Shown here in pieces: positions 26,501 through 41,400 of a DNA stretch of 64,000 nucleotides. The position numbers and the translations under genes were made by a program. The stretch is from positions 12,359,688 through 12,423,687 of the forward strand of contig JALPQD010000004.1 in NCBI GenBank assembly GCA_023101885.1, given 5' to 3'. The stretch's first letter is position 1; every line of letters begins with the position of its first letter. Below the pieces are notes generated by a model, which saw nothing but the letters and a program-made list of their open reading frames with translations, made no database searches and was not told the origin of the DNA. This stretch comes from Typhlomys cinereus (lineage: Eukaryota > Chordata > Mammalia > Rodentia > Platacanthomyidae).

Positions 26501-28487
26501 AAGAAAAAATTAAATTTTATAAATAGACAAAAGAGCTGAACAGATATACCAAGGACATCCTATCAATGAAAAAGAGTATGAAAAAGATACTTAAAATCAG
26601 TAGTCCTGACTAAATGCATCATACACGTTGTAGAAAATGCATCATTCAATATTGTAGAAAAAAAGGAAACCACTGTATGCTGTTGGAAGGTCAGTGCAGT
26701 CATTTCCAGCAAGCTCTCCAAAAAGCTACAATGAGAAGTACCATGGGACCTAGTGGTATGTCAAAGAGATTTCCCATGTTCACTGCAGTGTTATTCACAG
26801 TAGGTAAGAAATAGAATCAACACAATCAGCAGATGAATGGATACAGAAAATGTGGCATCTAATACTATTGTGCCCTAGAAAGAAAAGGAAATGCTGCACT
26901 TGTGCCTTTCAGATGAAGTTGGGGGGCACTGTGCTAGCTGAATGAGCCAGACAAAGTTGGAGTACAGACCAAGTGAAGACACACATGCAGTAGCTTATTT
27001 CCGTCCCACAGTCTGGGGCTATTTGGGGTAGCTTTTTAGGTGTGCGAAAATTCCTAACTATAGGGTCGACTTGGCTTGAAACCGATGGTCAGTAAAAGCC
27101 CTTACTTGAGGGAATGCAATTTTCACAAATGCAATTTGCCCACCTTAATATGGAGACAGTTATAGGAGTCCCGGCCATAAAAGTAAAGATAACTGTGATG
27201 AAGAACATGCCAAGGAATATGGGCAAATTGGTACACCGCGTCTCACATTTCCCGGCTTTAGCCTCAAAACCGATGCTTTCTGCTGGCGACACTATTTCTA
27301 TTTCCCTTCCAATACAGGAACAGTTGTAATATACCTGAAAATTAAATGCAGAATACTGAAATCATTTGCTTCAAAATGTATATCATCATAAGTTAGATGA
27401 CCGTTAGACTTGACAAACTCTTACGCTCTCCTAGTCCATCACACTTACCCACCTCTCAGACGATTCAGTCCCTGCCAGGCAGTCCTGGCTGTATAATAGC
27501 CATCAAGCTCACTTGTGGAATTTGATTCCTTAACCATTTTTCTCAGAGCTTGAAATTAAAGCAGTTTGTGGATATGAAAGAAAGTAGGTCTCAGACAGGG
27601 GAGGACTCAGATAGGGGATGACTCCAAAGACTCCATGAAGTCTTTGATAATTGCTGAATACTTTCATTTTGAAGACTACAGCTGTATATGACACCATTTG
27701 TGTCTTTTAGGTATATTGTGACTGAGCACACATGTGTTTTGATGGACTCTTCATATTTCTTAATCATTTAAAATGATATAACTTAGGAGGCACAAATAAA
27801 AGTTATTGCTTATGTTTTTATTGATCTACAAACATATAAAGTGTTTATCATCATATACATCCTATATTGATGTTACAAAATACTCAAACAACTTTTTAAT
27901 TTCCATGACTTATTTCGAATTATGAGTGCAGAAATCTCCAAAAATTTTCAATCTCCATAAAGGAAAAGCAAGATCATTTCATTGTCCATTTCAAATATTC
28001 AAGGCAAAAAAAAATTCAAGGTAGCCATAAAATTCTTACAGAGTTTATTACTGTAACCCTTTATATGTCTATCTAGGTACTTTTAAAGCTACATCTCTAT
28101 TTGCTAATGCATAATAATTTACATACTACTCATAAACTGAGCCTTATTCTTTCACAGGCCTCTTAAATTTACTAAAATTAATTATTGTGTGGAGTACAAC
28201 AAAATCTCATTGGATTCTTTTTAACTTATTCATTTAATATTATTAATATTTTTTGCGTGTGAGATGGGGAACTTGACACTTGTGTGTTCTCTTCCTCCAC
28301 CCTGACTTCCAGAGATCAAACTCAGGATAAGTTTGCACATACACACCTTTCACATTTACCAACTGAGTCATCTTTCTGGGTGTGCCCCCCTACCATTTTT
28401 CTCTCCTTTCTTTTTGTCTTTCTTTCTCTCATTTCTTTTTTTGTCTTTCTTTCTCTCTTTCATTTCTTTGTCTTTATATCTTTCATT

Positions 28488-28522
<35 letters not shown>

Positions 28523-31296
28523 CAGGGTCTCATGCATCGAAAATCACTACGTACTTGAGGACTGCCTCCATTCCTACCCCTAAGTACTGGGTAGGCATGT
28601 GCCAACACCCCTGGTTCATGTAGTCCTGGTGATGAATCCAAGGGTTCAGGCATGGTTAAAAAAACACAAAAAAACAACAACACCAAAAAAAACCACAAAA
28701 AAACTTACTGACTGAGCTACATCCCCAGTTCCTTGGATTCTCATTATTTTTATTACTTAATCACACTTAAAAGGAAATTTTAATTATTATAATTTTGACT
28801 CAAAGCAAATTTTTATTTGGGAATAAATTATTTGGATATTTTACAGTGTAGCTATGATATGCAGATTAAAAGAATTAGTAAGTTTCAACACTTTATATAG
28901 CCTGAAGTTAGTAAACCATACTTTTAAAATTTTTATAGCTGATGAAAAAAATTAAATAATATAAAAAGATACTATATATGAGTTTTCAACAATACGAGGC
29001 ATGAAGGGAGAGAAACAATTTCAGCTGCGGAGCCAGGGCTGCTTGCTGGAGGCAACAGGCAGAAGGCAATGGCCCTGCACAGCCACACTAAGATAAAGGA
29101 CAATCACAAGACATTCTACTGAGGGGAAAGGAGCAGTTAGTTACCTTCGGGTTCCTGTCTGCAGAGTGTAAGCAACCTGCAAAGCAGGGAGAAAAGTACT
29201 GAACTCCATCTCCTCCGCAGAGCGGATAATAATAAGACCGTAGACAGTTACAATTGGCATTACAAGGGGCTGTCAAATTCCCCAGCTCTCCCGTCCTGGA
29301 AATAAGAAAAGACAGAGAATATTAAATTATTCACATCATAGTTTCTAAGAACTGTTCGGAAGCACTGTGGCATCTTGCCATTATGCCATTTAATCACTCA
29401 ACACATAATTCCTGAAGGAGTAAAATAAAACCTGCTTTTACACATAAACTTATTTTTTTATGGGGGAGAAGTAGCAAAGTAATGATTACATAATATGATA
29501 GTTATCACGAAAAGAAAATAAGACAAAGTGTCAGAGGCTAGTAGTGTCACTCTTGGTACCAGACAGACCTCTTGGTTCTGTGGATTGTGGGAAGTTTGCA
29601 GTACTCCAAGCCTCCACCCACCAGTTGCAAGTAGTATTCTTCATTGCAGCTGTTTAGAAAATGTCACTTCTTCATAACAGAGGGTCACCATAAGCACTAA
29701 TGCCTCACCTATTCATTCAAAGCATAGCTGGTTGAAGTGCTAGGTAGGCCCTGTGCAAAGCCATGGGGATGTAAAAATCTTTTCTCAAAGATATCACGGT
29801 CTGAGAACCGAGATCAATTAACTATAGATATCTACAAAGAGCATTTCAGAAGCACGATAGTTTGTTTGAAGAAAGAAGACATGACATGTTGCTGCCTAAG
29901 ATGAGGCTTAAGGTTGAGCACAAAGGATATGAATAGTGAGAAACAGGAATAGCAAGTCACAAAGAGCTGGAACCACGGAGCGGAGGCGTTTTTATGCATG
30001 GAAGTGGAAGTGGTGCCTGAAGCTGGGAGTAAAGGGAACATTTCTGGAAGATTAGGGTCCGGATCAGTGAGGGTCTCAGACAACATGATAAAATCAAGGG
30101 TTTTATATACTTTCTGCATCATGAGCTACTACAGCTGTGGTTAAGGCCCCACCGCTCCCTGAATGATTGCTGGGTGACGGGTTTCATTTTCTTCAGTGGT
30201 ACAGCCACTAGTAAGTTGTTCTTTCTTTAGTAAATAACTTAGGGTCTAATTAAACTCACTGAATCATACATAAAAATACATGAAAGTAACATGGGGACTA
30301 GTTGGGAAGAAGGGTTTCAGTGGGAGGAAGAAAAGGAGGATGAAAAAGAGGAAAAGAGTGAAAATGACTAAACGACAACAAAATAATTTCAATCAACGAC
30401 TTTAACTGCTGCAAAAGGTAATCACTACAGGATGCTTAGAGATATTGTCAAAAGTCTATTTTAAAGAAAAAAAAACCCTGGAAGTAGCACGAAGAACAAA
30501 TTTGAGAGAAGAGGACAAGCTATAGTATCCAGTGGCACATGACCACAACATACAGGAGAACTGAAATGCAACATGGGATTGTAAGAAAAGACTGAAGAAA
30601 AATATTGGATGTAGAATCAGTAATATTTGGTGATTGATAAGATGACTCTCCTTTCAAAGACTGGAAATGTTTGCAGGTGAATCCTACTGTTTAGGTAGGA
30701 AAGAATAATTCTGAGTAAGAGGTAATGGTTTTATAAATGCTCACTGGTTAGATTTGAGGCTAGAAATCTTAATATCTAGCTGGATGCATCTGTAGATGAA
30801 ACCATTAAGAGTGGCAAGATCCGTCCTACACAGTGCAAATTCTCAGGTGGTCCAAGCTTTTGACATTGCAACATGATGTTGTCATCTACAAAGTTTACAG
30901 CTAAGGACCATGCAATCAAGTTGCAAAACAAAGCAAAGAAATGACGAAAAATCATGTTTTAAATTTACAGTTCTATACGATCTGCATCTGCAGCCATCTA
31001 CATTTATCTGTGCACAGCCGCGCCACTCAACTAGGCTATCCAGGTTGCCCTGGGGATTCCCTGTCTTCGCCTCCTGAGTACTGAGATGACAGACAGTCAC
31101 CATGCCTGCCACGCTTTTACATGAGCTCTAGGGAGCTGAACTTTGGCTCACCCTCCATGCAAGCACCTTGTCCACTGAGCCATTCCCCAGCCCACCATGT
31201 ATATTATTTCAGAATAATCATTTTATATTAAAAATTTCAACTTTTACACTTAGCTTTTTCCCCTTTCTTTTTTTAAACTTTATTTTATTTTATTTT

Positions 31297-31353
<57 letters not shown>

Positions 31354-34300
31354 CAGAGAGTACTGTGTGTCCCTGTGGAGGATCAAGGGTGACTTCAGGA
31401 ATCATCCTGGATTGCTTCTATCTCCTTTTTGCTTCCCTTTAGGATTTCCCAGGCTCCTCCCACCAGAGCAGGCCATCTGCAACTGGCATTTTTATGTGGG
31501 ACCTGGGATCCAAAAAAAATTCTACTTGTTAGGAAGAGTATTAACCATCTCTCTAGAGGCTTAAATTTTTTGATAATTAAAAAACTTTCAGTGTTTATTG
31601 GAAACAGATTTAAACAATAATTTCTAAATTAAATTTACACTATTATAATCAGGTTCTACACCTAGAACTAGGCTAGCCTAATCTCTCCCCATCCTGAAGC
31701 TCAGGGAAATTTGCGGAAGAGGGGGGCGATAAGATTGTAAGAGCAGGGCTGGAGAGGTGGCTCAGGGGTTAAGCCTCTGCCTTGCAGGCAGAAGGTCCTG
31801 AGTTCGGATCCTAGACCCCACATATAGATGGTGGCGAAAGCGGGGACGGCCTGCGTTTCTGGTCTTGGTGGGCAGAGCCTGTGAATCCCGGGACAGAGTA
31901 AACAAGAAGGAGGTGGAGGCGTCCATGGTGGTTCCCGAATTCGTCCGTGGTTCTACACACACATACATACATGCACACACCATACATGCACAATTGAATA
32001 AATAATAATAAACAAAAAAATTTAAAAAAAGCTTTAAAAAAAAGATTGTAAGAGCACAAGGATGGGAGGAGCAATGATTTGCAAGATATTCCACATAAGT
32101 TAGGGCCGAAGCAATCATAATTGGACTTTGCATGCCCTGCGCAATGTCCAACATACTATTGACCCCACAAAGTCTAGCATTTGCTAAAGGCACCAAGATC
32201 CTTGGAGGCAAGGGGTTGACAGCCACAGTAGTGATCCTATGCTTAAGGGGAACACAGGAAGGGGTTCAGGGAAATGCCACTGTGCCCTCTGATGCATGTG
32301 TGCGCGGGCACACATTAAATGAATAAATAAATAAAAAACCAGATGATCATAATAAATAATAGCTTTCTAAAATTATGCACAAGACAATCTTCTTTTAAGA
32401 GATTTAGTGTTGGGAGAGGAGGGGGAGGAGGGAGTTCGGGGGGAGGAGAGGGGAGGGAGGGAAATGGTAAAAAAATTTTAAACTGTATAATTAAATTTTT
32501 AATAAATAAAAAAAAGAGATTTAGTGTTGTGATTACCTAAGGATTGAATACATTAATTTAAAACATTATTGAAGAAGCTGCGCATGATGATGTATATCTA
32601 CAAGTTCAGCATTCAGGAAGCTAACCAAGACAAGAGGATTAAGGGTTCAAAGGGTTTCTTAGATTGCCTGAGATATATAATGAGAAAAAAAGTTGAAAAT
32701 TATCCCGTTATAATCAATATTGTCGATCTCTAGCTTTTGGGATATGTAAGTGTCAAATAAACTTAGCAATAAGCCTAATTTGCAAGCTTCGAGCCACATA
32801 AATTTTGTAACCTGTACTAGTTTATTCAGAGGGTAAAGATTCTCTGCACCACTGTGCATACACCCTTACAGTGTCTACTCCCCCATTCTCTAAGAGTTCT
32901 GTTTCTACTTCCAACTATCCATGCACACACGGATACATGTGGGTGAATGTGTATGTCTGAGTACTCACTTTGCTTTTCCATCACTAACAAATGTACATGC
33001 ACTGAAACACAGTCTCTACATTCAGTCTTGAATTCTGGTCTTGATTCTTACATGCACCTTGAATTGATCCCATCTCAACTGCATCCTTTCTGATTATGCT
33101 GAGAACAACCCACCTGCCAACATGGCTTATATAAAGCACAAAATAGCAAATGAATTCATATGTATTTTGCTATTTAAGATGCTAAATGGCATGTTGAACT
33201 ACCGAGAACTTTGTGCTTTTATAAAAGTAACATATAAAGAAAGTGGTTTGTTGAGTTAGGTTTGGATGAAGCTTATAAGGGTGAAAGGCGGGTGTGCATG
33301 CTTTAATTCTGGCTGCTTTCCAACCTTTTCTAATATTTTTTCTTTTATCTTTGCACATAAATCTCATTCGAACATGATCCTGAAAATAGCCTTCACTTTT
33401 GATAGCATTTTGGTCAATGTAGCACATTCTTTCTGCCTTTCCTCTTTCTTGTACGCAGACTCTCAAAACTCTTCGTAATCATGAAAGTATTTAAGTTCCA
33501 TGTTGCTATTATACCATTAAGCCTTTCTTGAATTTAGTTAAATAAAATTGGTAAAGCTTTCCCCCTTTTATTTTAAATTCTATAGTTCTTTGTATATCAC
33601 CTATCACCTGATCTACTGTTCATTTTCTGTTTTGTTTTCTGGTCTCTCCTTCAGAACTTTCCCATAAAGTCTGTGAGAGGAAGCATTCAAGAAGTGTTGA
33701 ATAAATGTAATGGAGCCTAACAAAACACTGATTTGGAACAGTCTGTATCACATTAATACAAAGGAATGACAGACATGTGAGTAGCAACTACAAATCATGA
33801 CTATTGTTATTGGCACAATTTCAAAAACAGATCACATATAATTAATGTCCTGTGAATGCAATATTATAAAAAATTAGAGTCTTACACTTAAGTACCGCCT
33901 CCATCAGCAGGGCACATGTAAGGAAGCAATTAAAGCTGCATTGTGAGATTCGAGGCCATGCCCGCCCACCTGATCAACTATTGGTCGTTTAGGATTTCAC
34001 AGACAAACAAATTCAGCAAAGAAAAATACTTATGGGCAGAACCTGTCTGCAGGAGAGAACAGGAAGTTATTTCTCTAAAATAAGCATGAATTTCATACTA
34101 AACCCAACAGTCAGTATTCCCTGAGTCTAGTTTTAATTTTTCTAATGTCTTTCAACCCAATGATTGGGAGAATTTTATCAGAAAGATAATTTTCATCTTG
34201 AAGATTTAAATTAATAAGAAAATACAATGTGAAATTCTTACCAGATGGTTGTTATGGTGTCTTTTTGTTGCTATAGTGGAATAGTAAGGGTGAGCACATT

Positions 34301-37300
34301 ATAAAGACTGAAGATTTATCTGACTGACAGTTCTACAGGTTGAGAAGTCTAACAGCAAGGTAATAGTGTCTGTTTGGCATCTGGTGAAGGACATCTTGCT
34401 ACCTAACATGGCAGAAGGCATCTCAGGACACAACAGCGAAGGCAAGTTGGCTTAGCTGTCCATCTCCTTAAACCACCAATGTCCACACCGAAGACTCCAT
34501 CTTCATAATTATGTCTAATCCTCACCATCTCCCTAAGTCCTTTCTTACAAATATCATTAGTACATGAATTTAGGAATTGTTTCGACAGGTAAACTATAGG
34601 GGACACATTCAAACCCCACCTACTACTATTCCTTAAGACAAAACATCCAATTAGTCTTTGACATCCTGAGATAAGCACAATGTTCCATATGTAGAATCTG
34701 CTCCTCCTGATAATAATCTTCAAGTTAAAGTCCTACAACTTTCTTGAGGACATCAAATATTCAAACTAAACTAGAGCTATATACCCACATGATCTTTCAC
34801 AGAAAAAAGTTTGCAAATAATATAGCTAATCCCTAATGACTTCATTTATGAAAGGATATATTTGCAAATGCATACAAAATTTATCATTCTCATATGAATA
34901 TAAAAAGCATTGGAGTATATTTACCCATTATATGATTCAGACACACCAGCAAATGGTCCATTTTCACATTTGGCATAAATAAATATAAAACTCAGCACGA
35001 GTGCTGCTCCAGATGTACACAATGCAAACTTCATGGTATTTTTACATTTCATTTTGAATTTTGAAACAAGAACACCACCTAAAATTTGACCAAGAGCAGC
35101 TCCAGGGATTAAAACGGCTCCTAATGGGAAGTAAAATAGTGAAAAACACAATTATACTCAGTAATTCATACTGACAACATAAAAAACCAGAGTCAGAACC
35201 ACTACTGTTCTAACATATAAAAACATTTACCTATCAGAATATATGCACAAATGATTTAATAGTTTCAGTAAGTAAAAGCTTAATGGAATTAAGTATTAAT
35301 AAAATTAATACATTATCCTTGGCCTTTTAAGCTTTTTTGTCTTAAATTGATACAATATATTAATTTCAGAAAACCAGAAATGTATCGAAATCTGTATAGA
35401 CTTAGAGATGCAGGCTATCCAACCTCACATATTATTATAACAAAAACTTAATGTGGTAAAATGAAATATTAGTGAGAACAAAGAAAAATTTTTACCTCCA
35501 AGTGTAGCTGCAAAGCTAGATGTCAATCCAAATTGATTTTCTATAAATTTGGGTAAAAATGTGGCAAATCCAGTAGTAATTAATGCTTCAGAGGAGGTTG
35601 ATAGAACTAAACACATAAAGACAGTATTCCTCATCAAATTCTAAAGAAAAAAATACAGTTTACAAAATGAATAACTGTGGCATGCTACAAAACATAGCAT
35701 TAAAATAGTGACCTAAAGGAAGGCACAGATGTTAACAAATGATAGCTTATGAGTGTACCATATTTTCTCTTGCAGAAAAATGGAATTATGGTAATTAATG
35801 GATTCAGACACAAAATCAAGAAAATTTGTATGCAGCACACCTAAGAACTGATGTATGATTCATTAATTAAGCGATTACACCTTTATCACCCTCAAGGGAT
35901 GGGAAAGGTCCAATTCTCTAGTTTTATTGTAAATGTCCATAAGGCTACCCCTTTTAGATTTGTTTAAATACCATTCAGAATTCGTTGTTCATGGAATGGG
36001 TGGGTAACTTAAGACTGAGTATGCACTCAGTAACTAAGGACCTTAAATAGTATAGGAATAAGTAACTTCAGAGAGTTCTCTTACAATATTTGCACATTAC
36101 CAGACATCAAAGACTAACAAGAATTGTATTGGGGGTGTGGTGATGAGTATCATGGCATGAGAAAGAAATTCACAAATTTATGCCTGGACACATGGATGAA
36201 CACTAGCATGGGACTTCTCAACCACAGAGCATTTGAATAGAAAAGGAGCAATCTGTCCAGAGCTACTGGCAGAATGACTTAAAAACATTTCCCAGTCAGA
36301 AATATTCTCAGTCAAGATTTTTAGGTGATATTCTATCCAAAGAAAGCCAGCAATAAAATACTGCAGCTTAGAGACCTAGATGAGAATAAGTAACTCTAAG
36401 TGAGAGGGGATAAGATACAATAGAACAATGTCTCAATAAAAGCAAAATGAGAAAACTAGCACTTATAAATAAATTAATAAAAATGTATAAAACAATGTAG
36501 CTGCTATGAGAGAAAATGATAGTGTTTGGGATTAAAATTATGAACAAATTCACAAGAAGGTACAAATATAGGGGAAGAGGGATGAGGTTTAAGGGCAGCT
36601 AAGTAGAGGAACAAAAGGCTTGAGTGATCATTGATCAGTCCTGATCATTGATCAGGGAACTGGCATGGAATAATGGCCTACAAAGAGGACCCACTAAACA
36701 CTGACATTACTGATAAAATAACTTATGTTGTTTCAGCCCTTCTACTCTGGGACAGTTTTACTCAAAGATCAATGAGACTAAATCTGAGAAGTTATATGTA
36801 AGAAGAAAGAGTAGAATGATAGTAAATTAGAAATCAGGAAATATAAAAAGATTAAGTGTGCATGTATGCTTACATGTCCATGAGATATGTTTATATGTAT
36901 GTGCATATGTTTATATGCAGTGTGTGCATGTGTGCACGTTTGTGCATGTGTGAGAAAAAGAGAGAGAAAGAAGAGATATAAGAGTTTTACATCACCTTAA
37001 GAGCAGCTGGAAAATCTTTAATACTTTTTCCAAATTTTTCATCTGTGTGTGGGAAGGAAGTATTCTTACTTTGATGAGTCTGAGAAATTTTGCCAGCTTG
37101 AATTTTTGCTGTACCTAAAGAGAATTTTTTTCTATCATTATTTCCTTCATTATTTTTAAACATTAGTTTTTTAATGGATACACAATTCAGAAGGTAAATA
37201 AATTCTGTACGTGGTCAATTTTTTTTCTGTCAATAAACTTGTACAAATACCTATGTCTGTGAATCAGGCTATGCTAAGAGATTGTGTTCATGAGCATTAG

Positions 37301-38425
37301 CCAGGTATAATGGCTCAGACTACAATCCCAGCACTTAGGTAGCTAAGAGCCAGGCTTCTTTGAGTTTGAGATGAGATAGGAACATGAGATTTTGTCTGGG
37401 AAAAAAAAAAAAAAGCAACAAACAACCAGCAGGAGTTCCAAACTTTCAAAACATTAATATGAGCCAATTTTGTTTCCATTTATTCTTTTCATTTAAAATA
37501 TCCTAAAATTCAAATGCTACATTTTCATTCTTTGTATATTAAAACCCACGTGTAGCTTTTTTCCTTTTGCTCATTAAAGGAAAATATATACACATTTGGA
37601 AGATGAGATATTTGCTGTCAACCATCAAGCCCGTTTTTGAGTAATACTTCTCTGAGTAAATCAAGAAGAGTCAACATAGAAGATTATAAAGTGTAACCCA
37701 GTATATAAAGAAATCAAGAATTCACTTTCTTCATGATTTCCAAAAGCTTATAATCTATTCTGTTGCAATATTGGAAATAGTAATCAACTTGGAGAAAAAT
37801 ACTCTGGAAACGAAATCTCTGAGGAGGAATGCGCTCTTTTTTATTAGGATTTTCTCTTTTCATGAACCTTCTAGTCTTAAAATATGGTCAAAAATTAATA
37901 TACTACAGAATGAGTTTGAGGATAATTGAAATAAAACAAATATCTGGACTTTCAGCTACAAACAATTAATTATATATGCATATATACAATTTAAGATGGA
38001 TTGGTCCATGAAATTAGTGACTAACTGAACACAAATTGAAATTTTGTAACTGCCTCTTACATGTTCATTAGAGCAGGATAAAACTTAAACAAATAGAGAA
38101 AATAATAGTATTTACCAAATATAATCAGAAATAAAGAAAATGCATGATAATATGATCACTATTTCCTAAAACGGGATGGACATTGAAAAGTTTCCATAGG
38201 AGGCTACAGAGATGACTCAGGGATTAAAACTGCTGGTCCTGAGTTTGATTCCCAGGTCCCATGTAAAAACGCCAGGTGGAACTGGCTGTGACCTGCACTT
38301 CTGGCTCTGGTGAGTGGAGCCTGGGAAATCCCAGAATGAAGTAAAAGGGAGATATAAGCAATCCAGGATGATTCCTGAAGTCACCCTTGGTCTTCCAAGG
38401 GAAACACAGTGGGTACACACACTCT

Positions 38426-38478
<53 letters not shown>

Positions 38479-41400
38479 AGTTTCCATGGGAAGACCATTG
38501 AAGCCCTATGAATCAAACAAGATAACTATTTCTTATTAATTATCTCAAAAACCTTATCTGGCTTAGATATATGAAGGTTTTAAAGAAGACACATTACCTG
38601 GTAAATGCTTTGGAAAACAGGAAAAAGGTAATATCAAAGACCAAGCAAAGAGCCAGACTAAAAGAAATCCAATCCACCAAGCCCCCAGCCACCGGGGATC
38701 ATTCTCCGTGAGTTCAGAGCTAAGCAGAAAAGGAAAAAAAAAAAAAAAAAAAAAAAAGCAAACATCAGTTTTTAATGGACACACAATTCAGTAAGTAGAT
38801 AAATTCTGTTAGTTATCAATTTTTCTGTCAATAAACTTGACATATCTCTGTAGCTGTGATCAGGCCGTGCTACAAGCGCAACTTTAATAAAAACTTAATG
38901 ATGAAAATCACAGACTATAATTCCAAGACACAATGAAGACTGTTACTGTGTTATAATGAAGTCTTTATCACAGGTCAGATAATAACCAGCAGACATAAAT
39001 GAATATAAGAATAATGCTTTATAAATTATTATAAAATGGTAAATATGGAATAAAATATTTAGTAGTAAATATAAGAATGACAAATACTTGAAAGCATACA
39101 TAGAATTTCTTCATATCATTTAGCTACTTTTTCTCATTGGATCAAATTAAATATAATCCACAGAAAATCAGTCATCTGTCAAAAGCTCCTGCTACAATTA
39201 AAACTTTAATTTAACTATAATTATTTGAAAGTGATTCATGACAAGGTTTCCTAAATAATAATGCTTCTCATATTTTAATATCAACAGGCCATTCCCCCCC
39301 ACAATGCTCTTATAACTTATCTAATCTTCCACTTGTAAAATGTCCAGACTCAAAAAGCTGACTATTCTATCCAAGAGTTCATTCTGCACATCTTTTAGAA
39401 ATTGTGTCTAAAATATAAAAAGGAAAACTAACAGCTCAGAGATTCAATTTCTCTCACACAGAACCATTTGTTTTTCATTGCTAACAGTCATGCAAGATTT
39501 CCCAGTGAAAAATGATGGACTAAGGCTCACTTAAAGTCAAAAATTCTCTATATGGGAAAAGGAGAACACAACTTTAAGGCTAAAGAGTTTCAAAGTCAAA
39601 ATATTCTCTTCAATTCATGTCTTAGCCACTTACAACTTTGTATATCAACAAACTTGTAGAATTACTGGGATAATTAAATAGCTTCTAAGATTCATAAACT
39701 TTGAGACTATTTATGCTATACATTTCTAACTACTGAACACATAACTAATTTTGTTTTATTATTTGTGAATGATAGAGTCCTAAATATTTAAAAAATTTAC
39801 AGGTGACTTTATTAAACATCCTTATTTATAAATATATTATTATGTTTGAGAGTCTGTGGCTCTGATCCATAGAGAAATGGATCAGATTTCCAATTTAGGG
39901 AAATCTTGTGTTATCAATATTGTCTATCCTGTTTTGGCACCTGGAAATACTTCATGATATTGTGCATTGAATGTAAGGCTTGTGAGGCTCACATTACCAA
40001 CACAAAAAGAGCAATAGGAAGAACAACAGACATTGACTTACTTTTGACCCATAGCAACATCAATATACATTGTCAACAGCTGTCCACCCAACACATAGCC
40101 AATGGCAGGGCCCAAGATTGACATGGAATAGCCAATTCCTAGAACAAGAGTAGCGATATTAGAAGGAAATAGAAACAATTTTGTTCCCCAGGTCTAACAA
40201 AATATCTTAATGATGAGGCCTACATCAAAATCAAAGATACTTTTAAAAAGATAACTAAGTTATCATTTGGTGATTAGTTAAGTCAAAGAATCTAAAAATA
40301 TGGCTCAATTGTAAAATGTAATTATAATAATTACTATATGAATTTATGGAAAGTTGAAAACAATAAGTAACTCATGCAAGGTAATACATCTAGCATTATT
40401 TTTTACTGATAACAATTCCTGTTTATAGCTTTGTGGAAGAAAAACAGGAAAACACTCATTTGCAAAGCATTTGTTATTTTTATACTGTAGCAGATTTTAA
40501 GATCTGCATCTAGGATTGGAGAGATTTCTAAGAGGTTAAAACAACTGCCTTGAAAATAGAAGGTCCTGAGTTTGAATCCCAGGTCCTGTGTAAAAATACC
40601 AGGCAGCCTGCACTTCCAGCCCTGGTGGGCAGATCTTGGGAGATTCCCCCAGGGAGTCAAAAAAAGGAGGTAGAAGTAATCCAGGATGAATCCTGAGGTT
40701 ACCCTCCACAGGGACACACAATGCTCTCTGATACATACACATACATGCACACTTGTGTACACACAAAAGTTTAAAAAAATAAATTTGCATCTACTGATTG
40801 AAGTACTAAATCAAGTCTCTAACATAAAGCTCATTCATACAAATGATTTGAAAATATAAGTGCTTAAATTAATCTCAAGTCCTGTAGTATATCAGAACCA
40901 TGTTTTAAAATATGAAAAGTTACAAAATTTGACATAATAATATATAATATATACATAATATATAGTACATAACATATAATAGATATATAATAATATATAA
41001 AATTTTAGTACATATGTATAGGTATACACAAATTGAAGAAGATTACCTTAAAATATTTTATGGATAAAAGACAATGATTTAAAATGCTGGAAATTAGTGA
41101 TTTGCAAATTGGATTGCAAAATTGGATAATTTTGTAAAACTACCTCATAACTGTTGTGAAAGTGTAAAGTTGTGATAAAAGCTTCTCTTGTATGTCCCTA
41201 AGTAGACAACAGCCTCTATTTGGGGTGTACTACACATATTGACTAAGTGAATATGGTAATGAATATCCTATGAGTGACACAATAGCAAACTGATGAAGTC
41301 GTGTACAAGTAAGTTACATAATAATTAGATACAAGGTCTTCTATAATCTAATTAGTTCTTAGATTTCAAAAACTAAAGTATGCAATAATAAGTATATGAC

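Noticed and set aside
25020..27020. L1 ORF2 as a live reverse transcriptase gene
   Set aside because: Only the 3' part is present, with many stops and a nested insertion. It is a fossil.
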